This document shows, one piece after another, positions 1-11,099 of a stretch of DNA of 64,000 bases. This DNA comes from Siphonodentalium dalli (Eukaryota; Mollusca; Scaphopoda; Gadilida; Siphonodentaliidae): the NCBI GenBank assembly GCA_032622095.1, contig CP136068.1, positions 185,386,796-185,450,795 on the forward strand. Reading direction: 5' to 3'. Within the stretch, counting starts at the first letter, position 1, and each line of letters opens with the position of its first letter. The translations under genes and the position numbers were made by a program. Under the pieces are notes generated by a model that searched no databases, had not been told where the DNA came from, and worked only from the letters and a program-made list of their open reading frames with translations.

Positions 1-597
1 CAGACATAGCGTAGCGAGGGGATTGAACTCTGTTTTGGAGCTTGCATCTATATCTATAGCTCTATATTTTAAAGGCATACTGTACTCAAATGTTGTTGTT
101 GGTTCCTATAGTCTCTGAGTCGCAAGATAAGGTAACCAGATTTCCATTATTTGAAAGTCTGTTGAGTACGAAGTAATTATTTTACGGATGGCAGATTAGC
201 CGGAATGCGAAATTACCAATTGTCGTTATCCAGTAATTTTTGTACAGTTTTCAAGTAAATGTATCAAATAAATGTTATAGTATATACTGTATATGTATAA
301 TAGTTCCATATACTCATTGAAGTTATTGTATATTCACAAATCAGTGAGTGGTTTGAGTTTATACCCCGTATCAATATAATCGTTTACACGAGCATGTGTG
401 CCACGCGTTGCCCAATCCACTATCCGAGAATGAATTTGATTACGTCTTATACACGGAAATTCGTAATTTATTTTATGGCTCCAGCCATATATTAAATTAT
501 ATCAAATTATTAACTTTGATTTAAAGATAACCTATTAACCTGATCGTTTACAGAATACATCTTCGATCTATATAATATCGATATTAGATCGTTGTTA
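1..597. other. Non-coding AT-rich sequence, nothing recognised
   Basis: No open frame with recognisable protein similarity, no tandem repeat and no paired inverted arms are visible here. It is the left flank of the foldback structure that follows. Confidence 0.5.
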
Positions 598-1137
598 TTA
601 CCGGGAATTTATTGAAAATGGCGTACATTACCCCTTTAATATTTGGTGTGCTGACGAACCACCGTGGTTATACAATAATAGACATGAATCGACCCCTGTC
701 CGGAAAAGCTTCTATAAATTAATATTTATTTTATTTCGAATATCTTATTATAAAATGAGAGTGGGACACATTAATGTTCTCTTTTTAGAACAGACCACTC
801 ATTTTTAGAACAGACCACTCAGGAGATACCATATAGCGATAGAGATAATTAGGGTGCTCCCATTGCTATGCTTCGAACGTCAAATGTCCCAGATTGATTG
901 TTTGTATTGTTTTATTACATATAGTTATAATATAATGAGTCTTATTAATGTTTATTTGTGACAAAATTACACAATAAAATTTCTGGTCTCTGTTAACAGT
1001 AACCACTATTGTTCGTTAGCTAAACAACCAAACGTTTCTAGACCAAAACATATTCGAAATGTAATCAATATTAATCGATAGAAGCATTTCCAGACAGGGG
1101 TCTTTGATTCATATCTAATACGTTTTACCCCGGTAAC
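598..1137. repeat. Inverted-repeat (foldback) element
   Basis: Sequence at about 598-747 (TTACCGGG..., then GAATCGACCCCTGTCCGGAA) is matched in reverse complement at about 1037-1137 (CAGACAGGGGTC...CCCCGGTAAC). Arms are imperfect. Related one-armed fragments occur near 12955-13075 (GAATCGAAGACCCATAACTG) and near 14080-14110 (AGAAGCGTTTCCTGACAGG), so this is a dispersed family. A direct 20-bp duplication lies between the arms at 782-821. No coding capacity is seen; it is probably a non-autonomous DNA element. Confidence 0.55.
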
Positions 1138-1318
1138 TATATAACACATGTTTACAAAGAGATAGACAACCGAAGGGAACACTATCCACATGTTACTAAC
1201 ATGTTTTATCTATTCATTTTTCCGATGTTATGGTCCTTAGAGTGTACAATACGCCTGCCATGTGTCTTCATCACCTGTGAGGGAATTGTAATGATATTTT
1301 TTGTTAATAAAGATGCAT

Positions 1319-1445
1319 AAATCGAATTAACGCTCCCAAATTACTATTCCTTTGGCTTCGAGGGTAACAAATATTTGATTCGAATCGAGGAATCCATCCA
1401 TCAACGTTCAGAGTGATCAGATATCGATTTTTGAAATTTGTTATT
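1319..1445 (+). repeat. Partial copy of the TIR element seen at 22.9-23.4 kb
   Basis: This stretch closely resembles one arm of the inverted-repeat element at 22901-23390: shared landmarks are CTTTGGCTTCG, ATATTTGATTCGA, GAGGAATCCA and GATCAGATATCGATTTTTGA. Only one arm is present, so it is a solo or truncated copy. Confidence 0.6.
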
Positions 1446-1631
1446 TCCCGAGATATTTAGCGGCCTGAATTCTGCCATCGGCGGATTTTTTATATGTTGT
1501 TCCTGTTGTTCCTGGTGTTTTTTCGCATCGAATGACACCAACAACAGCTTGTATCCAGGCATGTAATTTCTTCCGGGTTCAACTCTCCCACAACTACACT
1601 ATAATAATGTCTCCCATAGCAGTTGATGCAT

Positions 1632-1757
1632 CAGTATAATGAGGTTAACAGAGGATGAATTTAGTGACGCTAGCCCGCCGCGCGGGATAGTGTCACTAAA
1701 TTCACCCTCTGGGGACCTCGTTCTGTAAATGACAGACACACTATTTCAAGGCTCGGT
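1632..1757. repeat. Hairpin MITE copy (GACCTCATTCTG family)
   Basis: Inverted arms around a GC-rich centre (GCCCGCCGCGCGGG), with GAATTTAGTGACGCTAG on the left pairing with GTGTCACTAAATTCACCCTC on the right. The tail CACACTATTTCAAGGCT matches the ends of the two-hairpin copy at 12426-12678 and partial copies near 23460-23560 and 23761-23830. Confidence 0.65.
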
Positions 1758-2455
1758 CAGTAATGTAAGACATCCATCTAAAACCTCACTGATAAAGTTT
1801 AAAGTTTAACCCACAGGGAGCCTCACACAGAATGAAACATGCACTACATAGTGTCGTCTGCTCTAGTCTATTTGGGGATCTCCATAGGTTAGACACACTA
1901 TGTCAAGGCTTGCCACAGTACCAGGTATATGTACTAGTTTAGTACCAATGTATATATACATGCTCTATTCCTATGACGCACCGAGTGGGTTTTGAACGAC
2001 ACTGGCAGCTAGGTACACGTGAATCGATTCATAAACAGTACCACGAATTGGAGTGTCATACATTACTACTTACACAATAGCACATGACGGATCCTTCAAA
2101 TAATGACTTCTCTAAAATTAAGGACGTCGCCACGGTTGTCCACCAAGGGTTTATACTATAATTGATTTAGAAAATTCCTTTAAGCAACTGCATGTACGGA
2201 GATTACACCTGTATCGCGGATAGTGACATACGACATGCACATCGTCTGTTCTATAATTGATTTAGATAATTCTATTTAGCAAATGTACGGAGTTGACACC
2301 TGTATTATGGACATCGTCATGGGTAGAATCTCAAAAATATGAAGAGTGCATTTGGACTCGGAGAATATAATGGTCTTGTAAAAGGACTCTTTCTCAATGA
2401 CGTTTTGCTCTGTTCAGCCACTAATTATATCAGAAATGACTAGCATTTCAATTGT

Positions 2456-2473
2456 GGGGGGGGGGGGGGGGGG
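2456..2473 (+). repeat. Poly-G tract (18 G)
   Basis: Uninterrupted G run directly abutting the outer inverted arm of a nested element. Comparable G or C runs occur near 14150, 14318, 37602, 37690, 40430, 41475 and 60954. Length is likely unreliable in assembly. Confidence 0.8.
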
Positions 2474-2941
2474 TCATTGGATTTTGACCGGCAGAGTAAT
2501 TAACCCTTTACCCAACATAATGGCCCTGTGCCAATGCATTCTCTTATATATGCGAGTCGACCATAGGTCGCCTCGCATATATAAGAGAATGCATTGGCTT
2601 AACACATTAAAAATTATAAAATTGTTAAAGAATGTAAGAAAAAAATGGTAAAAAGTGTTTAGGCCAATGCATTCTCTTATATATGCGAGGCGACCTATGG
2701 TCGACTCGCATATATAAGAGAATGCATTGGCACGGGCATAACTGTAACCATCACAATGTGGTCAATGAGCCGGTTCCAATGATATCCATATTTGTATGGT
2801 TTTATTGAGACAGACCCAAGATAATTTAGGCTGTTACAGCTTTATTTGGCCGTTTTTGGCCGGTTTGTTGGGTAAAGGGTTAAACAAAGTGTGGAATTCA
2901 CACAAACTTGTTTAATTACTCTGTCGGTCAAAACCAATGAC
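2473..2941. mobile_element. Outer TIR element carrying a nested MITE
   Basis: The 30 bp just left of the piggyBac-like MITE (GTCATTGGATTTTGACCGGC, then AGAGTAATTAA) reappears inverted at 2912-2941 (TTAATTACTCTGTCGGTCAA, then AACCAATGAC). The arms enclose the MITE at 2500-2883 plus about 30 bp. The likely history is that a short TIR element was hit at its TTAA by the MITE. No transposase is present. Confidence 0.65.
2500..2883 (+). mobile_element. piggyBac-like MITE, copy 1
   Basis: Terminal inverted repeats CCCTTTACCCAACA ... TGTTGGGTAAAGGG are bounded on both sides by TTAA, the target duplication and CCC start expected of piggyBac superfamily elements. The interior has two long hairpins in opposite orientation (CCAATGCATTCTC...GAGAATGCATTGG), an AT-rich spacer and a unique 3' part ending GGCCGGTTTGTTGGG. 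At ~384 bp with no open frame it is non-autonomous. Two more full copies lie at 13076-13465 and 58745-59146. Confidence 0.85.
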
Positions 2942-3519
2942 CTCAGTCGATCTGGAAGTAATTTATTATACATGTTCATTTTAATAGAACGTTAATAATT
3001 TGAACAACTTTTCAAAAGTGCCAAAAGAATTGCAAGTAACATAATTATATTGTTCAAATTTCAACAATATATGTCTTAGTATAGAACGGGTTAAAATTTG
3101 GGTTCCGTTCGGCCCATGTTTCAAATAGGCAACACCCGTGGTGCAACATCGTGTATTAATGTTGTACGTTCAAATGACCTATCTCTGTTTATATATTAAT
3201 AGTGGATCGGCCTTAGTTTTCGAGATACCCCTACCCTCGGTACAACAAGTTGAAACCAGCCTTTTCTGTAAGTTAAATCTATATTGTGTACGAAAATGAT
3301 TCTTGGCCTCGTCGCAGTTGGTGGCAGCTATTTGTAAAGGTACCATTATGAAAAATTAGCATATTTTCAGCGGTTGACCAGCAATTATGGACAATTGGTT
3401 AAAAGATAAACAGATCACAAAACATTTTGTTATATATTTGTTATTATGTGGCACATAGTGTTACTATATCCGATCAAAACTAGCACGCTGGACGTAGCCC
3501 ATCAAATCATATAGTGTGT
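2942..3519. other. Non-coding stretch, nothing recognised
   Basis: AT-rich, without tandem structure, paired arms or a plausible open frame. Confidence 0.45.
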
Positions 3520-6056
3520 GGAGTATTTGCTACCTGGACTGTCCTGGAGGTATTAACTTTATTAGCCTGTCCCTGCATATATGAAAATTGCCATCCGGAT
3601 TCGTCATTAGAAGAGTATCATAATCCAAGATGGCGTTAAATATGGCGGCCAATTTAAATTTTAAAACTTAGTGAACGGACATACGACAAATACAGATAGG
3701 TAACGTCCCCAGTGGTATAGGGTATATCACTGACTACATAGAACATTTCATATCAAACATTAGATTCGCCATTAATCCATATTATTAATTGGGGAAATAA
3801 TAGATAAAAACAAAACTCAACCACACCAACAGTCACAAACCTACACACAAATGCACCATTGAGGATTGTAGTCCAGGCCAAAAAGAATTAAGCATACATT
3901 TTGGAATTAATTTGTGCTAAATATGACAAAGAAACAAAAAGTGTGAAATCACATCCACTATGGCGGCCAACATGGCGGTTAATCTTAATATCAACACTTT
4001 GTGACCAACTAATGCGATATACGGGCAAAGAACGTTTTGACGTGGTATTATTTATAGCGATGTATTAACTAGAATATGTGTTTCCATTATTAAATGGCGA
4101 TTTATTGTGTTTGCGTGCTGACGGAGACGACAATATGGAGATCAAATATATAAGCAAAAATTCAGATGAGCTTTGTCATGTCTCAAATTTATTACACTTC
4201 GTGAAAAACAAATACGGGAAAACAAGACAAATAACGCCTCCAGCGGCGTTTCATTACATTCATTTTATTACATTAGTCATATGAAATAGTAGTTCTGTTA
4301 TTAACATATCTTTTAATTCGCAAAATATTAGACACATAACAAAACATCCCTCATCTAAAAAGTTATACAATTGCACACAAAGTACCACTGAGAATCGTAA
4401 CCAAGAATGAAACAACAAATGCGCAGTTGTAAGTGTCATTTTGTGCGACATATGTGACAACCACACTCGCTATCACAATACAAGATGACCTCCCATAATA
4501 TGGCTGTCGTCTCAATTTTGCGAAGAAGTACACAATCAAGAGAAAAGATGTCCTCTTGTGATGCTTTGCGCTTTTGTTGTTGAAGTGCCAGATTTAAGTG
4601 CAACAATAATATTAAGTGCAACAATAACATTTTGGAATGTAATAGCATCGACATATATTTATCTACATATGGATGGATCTTTTTCTGAATCATAAGTACT
4701 ACATGGCTCTGATAGCCAACCAATCAATTAGCGTTCAGCGACTAAAGGTAAAACATGACTCAAGTGATGACATGTTTATAGCGACATGGAGACAGAGGAA
4801 TCTGAGAAATTAATTTCAAATTGCCACATTGTCACTTCCAGATTTTCAAGAGAAACGCTAAGGACTGTACTTGCGTTTTGCCTAGGCGGGTGTATCCCAA
4901 TGCAAATTGAACTGATTTGTGATGAATATCGTCTTTTCAAGCGATGTGTGAGGTTTATTTTCATCCTGTGTTCTGACTAAGTTTTATGATGAAGACATCA
5001 TATCGGATACTTCACTATATATATGTCTTAAACACCTTGTCTTGCAGTATATCATTCCCACAATGAATTTCTCAAGTTAAATTATATTGCATGTGTATAT
5101 ATGTCTTCATGTAACTTTTGTATATATATATTGTACCATAATGGTCTCCATATTTGGAGGAATAAACATATCTCTCTCTGTGTGTATGTAGTTTGTTTGT
5201 GTGGTAAATTGATTCCGCTGTGAGATATCCGCTGACTTTCCGCTACCCACAACTAAACAATATTGTGATATGGCCTTGGCGCTATAGACCAAACCATAAA
5301 CAAAATTTGAATATCTACATGTCAAGACTGATGGCTATATATATATATATAGTGTTTATTACGAATTGAATCATGTCCGTCGCCATTTCAAAGGTGTTTA
5401 TATTTGCTACTTGCCTACAGTTTTTAATTACTTACCATTTATTTAATTCAAATTCCACCTGACTCAAAATAATCGTGGACAAAAACAATTTCCAATGACA
5501 TTCTGGCTTGCTAGTGAGTTGCCGTGCTTATATAAAAAAATATAACGGCAGTTATAAATGGAGCACCAACGTGCATGTTCAGTGGAGATTATCGCACTTT
5601 CATCTATATGTATCAATAAAATGTATTAGCATGAGAGATATTACTATTCATGTAGTCCGGACCAACGTCCCTAAAAACTAATACAGATATCATATCCGCC
5701 GGAGATATAGAAGATTCAATTTCAATTATTCCAGCCCGGGAACTCAATATCTACTGTTTGTAACATATAGTAATCATATTGACAATCAAAACAATTTAAC
5801 GCATATATTACTCGAGACTAAAATATCAATGAATGGAAAATATGCACATCAAGCAACATATGGTGAGAACAACTTTTATCACATAATTTGCCCATAAAAG
5901 TAGTTTCATAATTATCGATAAGAGACACGTTTAATATCAGCGCGTGCGATGACATCACATCGTTCTTCAAATGACTTGCGATCGCTGCGGTTTTTATCGT
6001 TGTTTTCGATGGATATTTCGCATTGCTTCGCGTTTATTTGATCATGTGATAAAAAG

Positions 6057-6197
6057 TATCTCACACTCGTCCTATTTTATACGTAATTTATCAACCTCGT
6101 CCACTAAATTCTATTTGAGCCTCGGTAAACATCGGCTCAAATCGAATTTAGTGAACTCGGTTGATAAATTCCGTATAAAATAGAAACTCATGTGAGA
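6057..6197. repeat. Long hairpin inside the foldback structure
   Basis: Arms run from GTATCTCACACTCGTCC to GCTCAAATCGAATTTAGTG and back through TATTTTATACG and TTTATCAACC to GATAAATTCCGTATAAAATA, ...CATGTGAGATCC, with the loop near TCGGTAAACATCGG. Open frames across it are by-products of the palindrome. Confidence 0.65.
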
Positions 6198-6784
6198 TCC
6201 TCTATATGTGCATAGGTGTGCGGTGTTGTTCTCTTGTTGGATGCTGGACCGAAACTCTGACAATTATACAAAGCTACAAGCTCTCATCACTATACGTAAT
6301 ACTGCTGATTGATGAATGCATTATATGAACATTGTGGTCCCGTGTTATGTCATTAAAGATAATGTAGTGAATGTACGATGATGCATTCCGTGTTATATTT
6401 ATTAGGTAGTTACTATGATGTGTGAACTTGTATTGCCCATGGACTCATATCTTACTTTCACAAAACAAGAGAACGATTAGATATCTTACATGCTAGATTT
6501 CAAAATGTATGCCATTTTGCGTTACTGTATATAATGTTTCATTTTATTTAATGTGTCATTTGGCCAACACCATTGCAAGCCCAGTTTGCGGTGACCTCTC
6601 TGAAAATGTTGGCGGAAAGTCAAAATTTCACATTAATGAAAGTTATGTTATTATTGAACATTACAACACCACTTACCGCATCGAATGCATGAATACTGTA
6701 ACGGTTGATGGCCATGCTCTACTACTAACAGATGCCTACATAATGTTAATGCTTTACATACTGAACGTCTAAATATGACACCAA

Positions 6785-7186
6785 ATATGTGACCCGCCAT
6801 ATCAAATGCAGTCGGAAGTCGGGATTTTTTTTACCCTGTGCCAATGCATTCTCTTATATATGCGAGTCAACCATAGGTCGCCTCGCATATATAAGAGAAT
6901 GTATTGGCTTAACAATTTTTTATCATGTTTTATAATAAATGTTTCTTACAATTTTTATGACATAAAATAAAAAAATATCCATTACCCTGCAGGGAGCCCC
7001 ACACATATATAGAAGCACATATAAGAGTGTCGTCTGGGGCTCTGTATGGGTGAAATTATAAAATCGTTAAAGAATACAAGAACAAATTATTAAAATTGTA
7101 AAAAATTGCATATATAAGAGAATGCATTGGCACAGGGTAACAACAATCCCGACTTGCGACTGGATTTGATATGGCGGGTCACATAT
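6785..7186. mobile_element. TIR element (GACCCGCCATATCAAAT family) with the shared hairpin module
   Basis: Terminal inverted repeats of about 42 bp: ATATGTGACCCGCCATATCA... on the left, ...TGATATGGCGGGTCACATAT on the right. Between them lies the same hairpin module (CCCTGTGCCAATGCATTC ... GCATTGGCACAGGG) found in the piggyBac-like MITEs, here damaged. A further GC-rich insert sits inside it at about 6985-7050 (CCCTGCAGGGAGCCCCACAC...). No open frame of note. Confidence 0.7.
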
Positions 7187-8594
7187 GTCAAACAATTATA
7201 ATAGTCAACATGTGATTGATACACTTTTATTCATTTTATTTGACACGTCCATATCGCCCGGCTGCCGTTGATGCAGTAATTCAACAAATTAAATTATTTA
7301 AGTCATTCTCGGAATTTCGCTAAGCGGTTTTTATTTTTGTTGGTTTGTCTTTCTCCAAATATTTGAAACAAAGTTCCTGATAATTGCTAAACAAAACAAC
7401 CTAAACATTCAAAAAATAAATATTTCCATCCAGTGTTAATCCTGGCGTCACACCTATGTCATAGCTAAGGATGTGACATTTGGAACCTGGTATACTACCA
7501 TACCAAAGGCAACACGAGAGACCCGGTTTACCTGGAGCTGATCGACGGTTAATTTGAGACAATCACGTCAAAGCTTTATCTGAAAAAAGATTGTTTTTTT
7601 TTACCACCATCACTGAAACACAAAATGTCGCCGTCTAATATAAACACACAATCTAAACAATATATCGCTACAAACAGTTTGTCTGCCCTATTATACATTT
7701 TGACGGGCTTTCGTATTCTTTTCTCGCAAAGTGCTGACATTAGAATTAGCCGTCAAGTTGGGCGCCATCTTGGATTTTGATTGTCTCTTAAGACCAGATG
7801 TAAATTTAACACTTTATGTTTCTTCATTCAACACAAAGTAAATCCAAACTATTATTTGCATTCTGGACTAGAGTCCCCACTGCTGTCTTTATGTGGAAGT
7901 TTGTGACTGTGTGGTCGTTAAATTTTGGTTTACTAATTCTCCAACTGATTAGATGCACTAATGGTCAAAATTTAAATTGGATGTCATATTGGACGCCATC
8001 TTGGAGTTTGATAGTCTTCTAATAATTATATATGGATGGAAATTCACACCTGTCACTTCGTATATGTGTTCTACATTAGATAAAACAAAATACTGCGCAT
8101 TATGCTATCATTTGTGGTTCCAATCCCAGGCGATAACTTTATTTCGAATTTTATGACATTGGACGGAGGGATACATTTTTGCCTATTATTTTACCAATTG
8201 AAAAGATATATTAATGGTGAAATTAATTTTTGATATGAAATGTTATTCAATGTAGTCATTACCATAGTATACATTTTCCAATGGGGACGTTCCTTTTCTG
8301 GATTTTTCGTATATATGTCCCTTCTCTAAGTCTTAAAATAAAAACTGACCGCCATATTGGATGCCATCTTGAATTTTGATACTCTTCTAATAGTGCATAT
8401 GAATGGAAACTTGCATTTTGCACTTGTTATGTGTGTTCTACATTAAATAAAAGCGAATACTACGCATTATTATATCATTCTGTGATCCAATCCCCGGCGA
8501 TGGCTATATTTCGTATTTTATTCCATTGGGGAGGGTTAAGTTTTTGCCTATTATTTCAAAATTTATAGGGACAGAATAATAAAGTTAATACCTC

Positions 8595-8654
8595 CCGGTA
8601 GCAAGTATTCAACTCTTTCCAAACATCGGTAGCAAGTATTCAACTCTTTCCAAA
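8595..8654 (+). repeat. 31-bp direct duplication
   Basis: CGGTAGCAAGTATTCAACTC... occurs twice in tandem at the right edge of the large foldback structure. Its inverse (GAGTATTTGCTACC) lies outside the left end, so the duplication is of the element's own terminus. Confidence 0.75.
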
Positions 8655-8660
8655 CCTATA

Positions 8661-9267
8661 TGATAACATGGGCTAGGTGCAGAGGGGGAGGGCGGGGGTT
8701 TCCGACCACTTTTAACATTTGGCCGCTCCACCGTTCAGTACATACGGTGAATATACAGGTAGAGTAACGCCTCTTGGACATGAATAGATAGGTAGGTAGA
8801 TAGATTTATTGAAACCAAATGCATGCATTTAGCATACAAAGGACCACGATAGGTATGACTAGAAAATAAACTTGTATATTTTACAAAAACAAACAAAACA
8901 TATTATAGAACTTGGTTATAGTAATCCAGTCAAATAGTTACTCTGATTAGTCTAGGGTTGATAACTGTAAATATGTATGAAATTGAAATTGAATGGTGAA
9001 CGGTACTTATCAACTATATAATATACTGTAAGTCTGCAATCCGATCACTTCTTCCAAAGTGCAAAAATTTGAGAGTTGTCAGGTCCCAACTTTTATTGCA
9101 AAATTATTAATAGGAGTCATTAGACAGGGTAACTACTTGACATGAATATGGATAGTATAAAATGGTTCATATAGAAGTATGTGCTATACAATTTACAAGT
9201 GTATATGGACAGTAAACTGTAACTCTACTAATCGGTATATAAACGATGTCATGGGTGAATACCCATT
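8661..9267 (-). mobile_element. Probable LINE 3' end (minus strand) and unannotated flank
   Basis: On the minus strand, ATTTGGTTTCAATAAATC runs into CTATCTACCTACCTATTC at about 8790-8815. An AATAAA signal (8805-8810) directly followed by a short tetranucleotide tail is typical of CR1/Jockey-type LINE 3' termini. No reverse transcriptase reading frame is preserved upstream on that strand, so this is probably just a 3' stub. The rest up to 9267 shows nothing further. Confidence 0.4.
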
Positions 9268-9408
9268 GAGGAACAGGACGACGACCACACACTCGCTACA
9301 AAAATAACAATCCAAGAAATTAAGGACTGCCTCAAACGCGCTAAATCAAATAAAGCCCCAGGCGACGATGAAATAAACAAGCACCAGATGCTCTTATCAA
9401 TAGACTAG
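9268..9408 (+). pseudogene. LINE reverse transcriptase fragment (fingers region)
   Basis: A 46-codon open stretch contains IQEIKDCLKRAKSNKAPGDD, which matches the start of the RT domain in non-LTR retrotransposons, where 'Lk..Ks.KApG.D.i' precedes the palm. It ends at a TAG just after KHQMLLSID. Neither the endonuclease nor the YADD palm is next to it, so this is a short relic. Orientation is opposite to the LINE piece at 9953-10609, so the two are separate insertions. Confidence 0.7.
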
Positions 9409-9810
9409 AGATAATTGATAATAAATGTTTAGAAACTCGATGGCATTCATCAGATGCAGAGGAGACCACAACTGATGCTGTTACGAACAAGTACCGTTAT
9501 TTTTTCTAAAGTTGTCATTTTCGCGGCGTTTGACTAGTCCGAACGATTTGAGAAAAAGCCAGTGTCTGTATTATAGTCCTTCAGCCGAATAACAGAAGAA
9601 CGATGAACTTCCAACCAGTTTCAGAACTGCCAAGTAACAGTGAATGTGTATGATACCCCAGGGCAGTAGACAATGTCAAAGTATTAGTTGATAATTGTTG
9701 ATATTGATATTGATAATGATAGTTGATGAAAGTTGATATTAACAGTATTTCTGTTAAATTTTAGACCCATTCCTTTGGTTTTCGAAATTCATGGTCATAT
9801 TGAAATGCTA

Positions 9811-9830
9811 TACATAACATAACATAACAT
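9811..9830. repeat. Short (ACATA)n tract, possible LINE tail
   Basis: TACATAACATAACATAACAT lies about 120 bp beyond the stop codon of the minus-strand LINE remnant, where a simple-repeat 3' tail would be expected. Confidence 0.5.
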
Positions 9831-9952
9831 TTTTATTGACATAATACACCCACGCGGGGCAGTTGTCATAATACAGATAATTTAAACACAAGTCAAGACA
9901 ATTTCATATAAAATATATATATAACATGTATTTGTAACTCAACACTATATTC

Positions 9953-10609
9953 TCATTTATTTGCGGAAAACTGCCGAACCATGTTACAGATCAGATTGCA
10001 TATACTCGGGTGTTCAGCCTTCATGAGGAATATGAACTTTTCTATTTCATCAAAGTTTACGAAAATTGGTTGGTGAACTCCTATTTCAGTGAAAAATCTC
10101 TTCCGCAAATGGTTATGTTTTTCACATCGCATTATAAAGTGTTCTTCCGTTTCAATTTCATTTGCTTCACATTTTTTACATATGCGTTTCTCGTAAGGTA
10201 TTTTTGGCTGAGCGTGTCGCCCAACCTCTACCTGCAACTTATGATTGCTTACGCTAAGCTTACTGAAACACGATCTCGTATAAAAATTAGTAATTTGGAG
10301 TAAGTATGGTTCAATTTCATATTGTTCTTTGAAACAACGATACGTTCTTAATTTATTCATACCATTTTTCTTGTTGTCATCGAATATTTCGTTTTTGAAC
10401 GTTAGAATATGAACGCATTTTAATTCTTCCCGGACTTTATTGAGATATTCCAGCGATAGGTTATTCTCTAAATCGCTTATTTTTTGCATGTGAAGTGCTT
10501 CTGCCAAAAACGGTGGAATTATATATTCCTCGCATATTTGGGCAGAATTCTGAAGTAACATATTCGGTTTTCTTTCAGACAGTTTAAGCATATATCTTAC
10601 AGCATTCAT
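9953..10609 (-). pseudogene. C-terminal piece of a LINE ORF2 protein (5'-truncated)
   Basis: An uninterrupted 218-residue frame on the minus strand. Its central part (SKLSVSNHKLQVEVGRH, about residues 118-134) is followed by a Cys/His cluster (RICKKCE, then EEHFIMRCEKHNHLRKRFF, about 143-175). This pattern is the C-terminal region of many invertebrate non-LTR retrotransposon polyproteins, distal to the reverse transcriptase, where the Cys-Cys-His-Cys set is thought to bind nucleic acid. The RT palm and the endonuclease are absent; upstream on this strand lies an interstitial telomeric tract, so the element is 5'-truncated there. The frame is open, but a free-standing gene is unlikely because there is no promoter or N-terminal domain. 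The family match is from memory, not from a search. Confidence 0.7.
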
Positions 10610-10664
10610 TATCTATTCATTGACACATGACAGTGTCCAGACACCCACAAACTAATCTATATAG

Positions 10665-10714
10665 CCCTAACCCTACCCTAACCCTAACCATAACCCTAAC
10701 CCGAACCCTAACCC
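10665..10714 (+). repeat. Interstitial telomeric repeat (CCCTAA)n
   Basis: About eight hexamers of CCCTAA with single substitutions (CCCTAC, CCATAA, CCCGAA). TTAGGG is the telomere repeat of most metazoans. The tract lies just upstream of the truncated 5' end of the minus-strand LINE remnant. The apparent valine-arginine-rich protein on the minus strand is only its translation. Confidence 0.85.
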
Positions 10715-10941
10715 ATATCCAGTCACAACTCAAGCGGTGAGGTATGTTTATTCGGTATAATAAAAATAATGGTGACTCCCATTGGGTCCAATAAAAACCG
10801 TTCAAGAACATATATATTTGGGAAAAAATAAAAAATATCTGCGCTGGTGTTTGCAAAACGACGCGAATGACCATCTTGATTGTAGTCGATTTGCAACAAC
10901 CAATAGAACCAGTATTAAAATATTCCGAATGATATATTCAT

Positions 10942-11099
10942 ACACAGAACGACACGATGTGTAAATGGGTTTGTCGATACGGCACGAGTGCTGTCGCGGA
11001 AGGATACAACGAGAGGCACTTGCGCCTCGAGTTCTATCCTTCCGCGACAGCACGAGTGCCGTATCGACAAACCCATTTACACATCGTGTCGTTCTGTGT
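10942..11099. repeat. 158-bp near-perfect palindrome
   Basis: Arms 10942-11006 and 11035-11099 match in 63 of 65 positions; the two mismatches fall in one place (CACGAG versus CACTCG). The 28-bp loop has an inner stem GAGGC...GCCTC. The element is GC-richer than its surroundings and has no coding meaning. It is probably a foldback MITE, and could extrude as a cruciform. Confidence 0.85.

Larger units (their letters stand above)
3520..8650. mobile_element. Large foldback structure with ~1 kb inverted arms
   Basis: The left end (GGAGGTATTAACTTTATTA at ~3546) is the reverse complement of the right end (TAATAAAGTTAATACCTCC at ~8580-8598). The similarity continues inward through shared landmarks (CGCCATCTTGGATT, GATACTCTTCTAAT, GGGGACGTT, TTTGATATGAAATGTT). 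Each arm consists of diverged ~390-bp sub-repeats, each with a 'CCAAGATGGCG / CGCCATCTTGG' stretch: about 3546-4650 on the left and about 7740-8610 on the right. The ~3 kb centre has no credible protein. It resembles a foldback or very-long-TIR DNA transposon, probably non-autonomous; a chance pair of inverted insertions is the alternative. Confidence 0.6.

Noticed and set aside
9953-10609. Stand-alone 218-residue protein gene
   Set aside because: The sequence pattern is that of a LINE ORF2 C terminus, with no N-terminal domain or promoter and a truncated upstream edge; kept as a retrotransposon remnant.
10617-10874. 85-codon minus-strand frame with a VRVRVRVMVRVRVGLGL-type stretch
   Set aside because: The stretch is the translation of the interstitial telomeric repeat.
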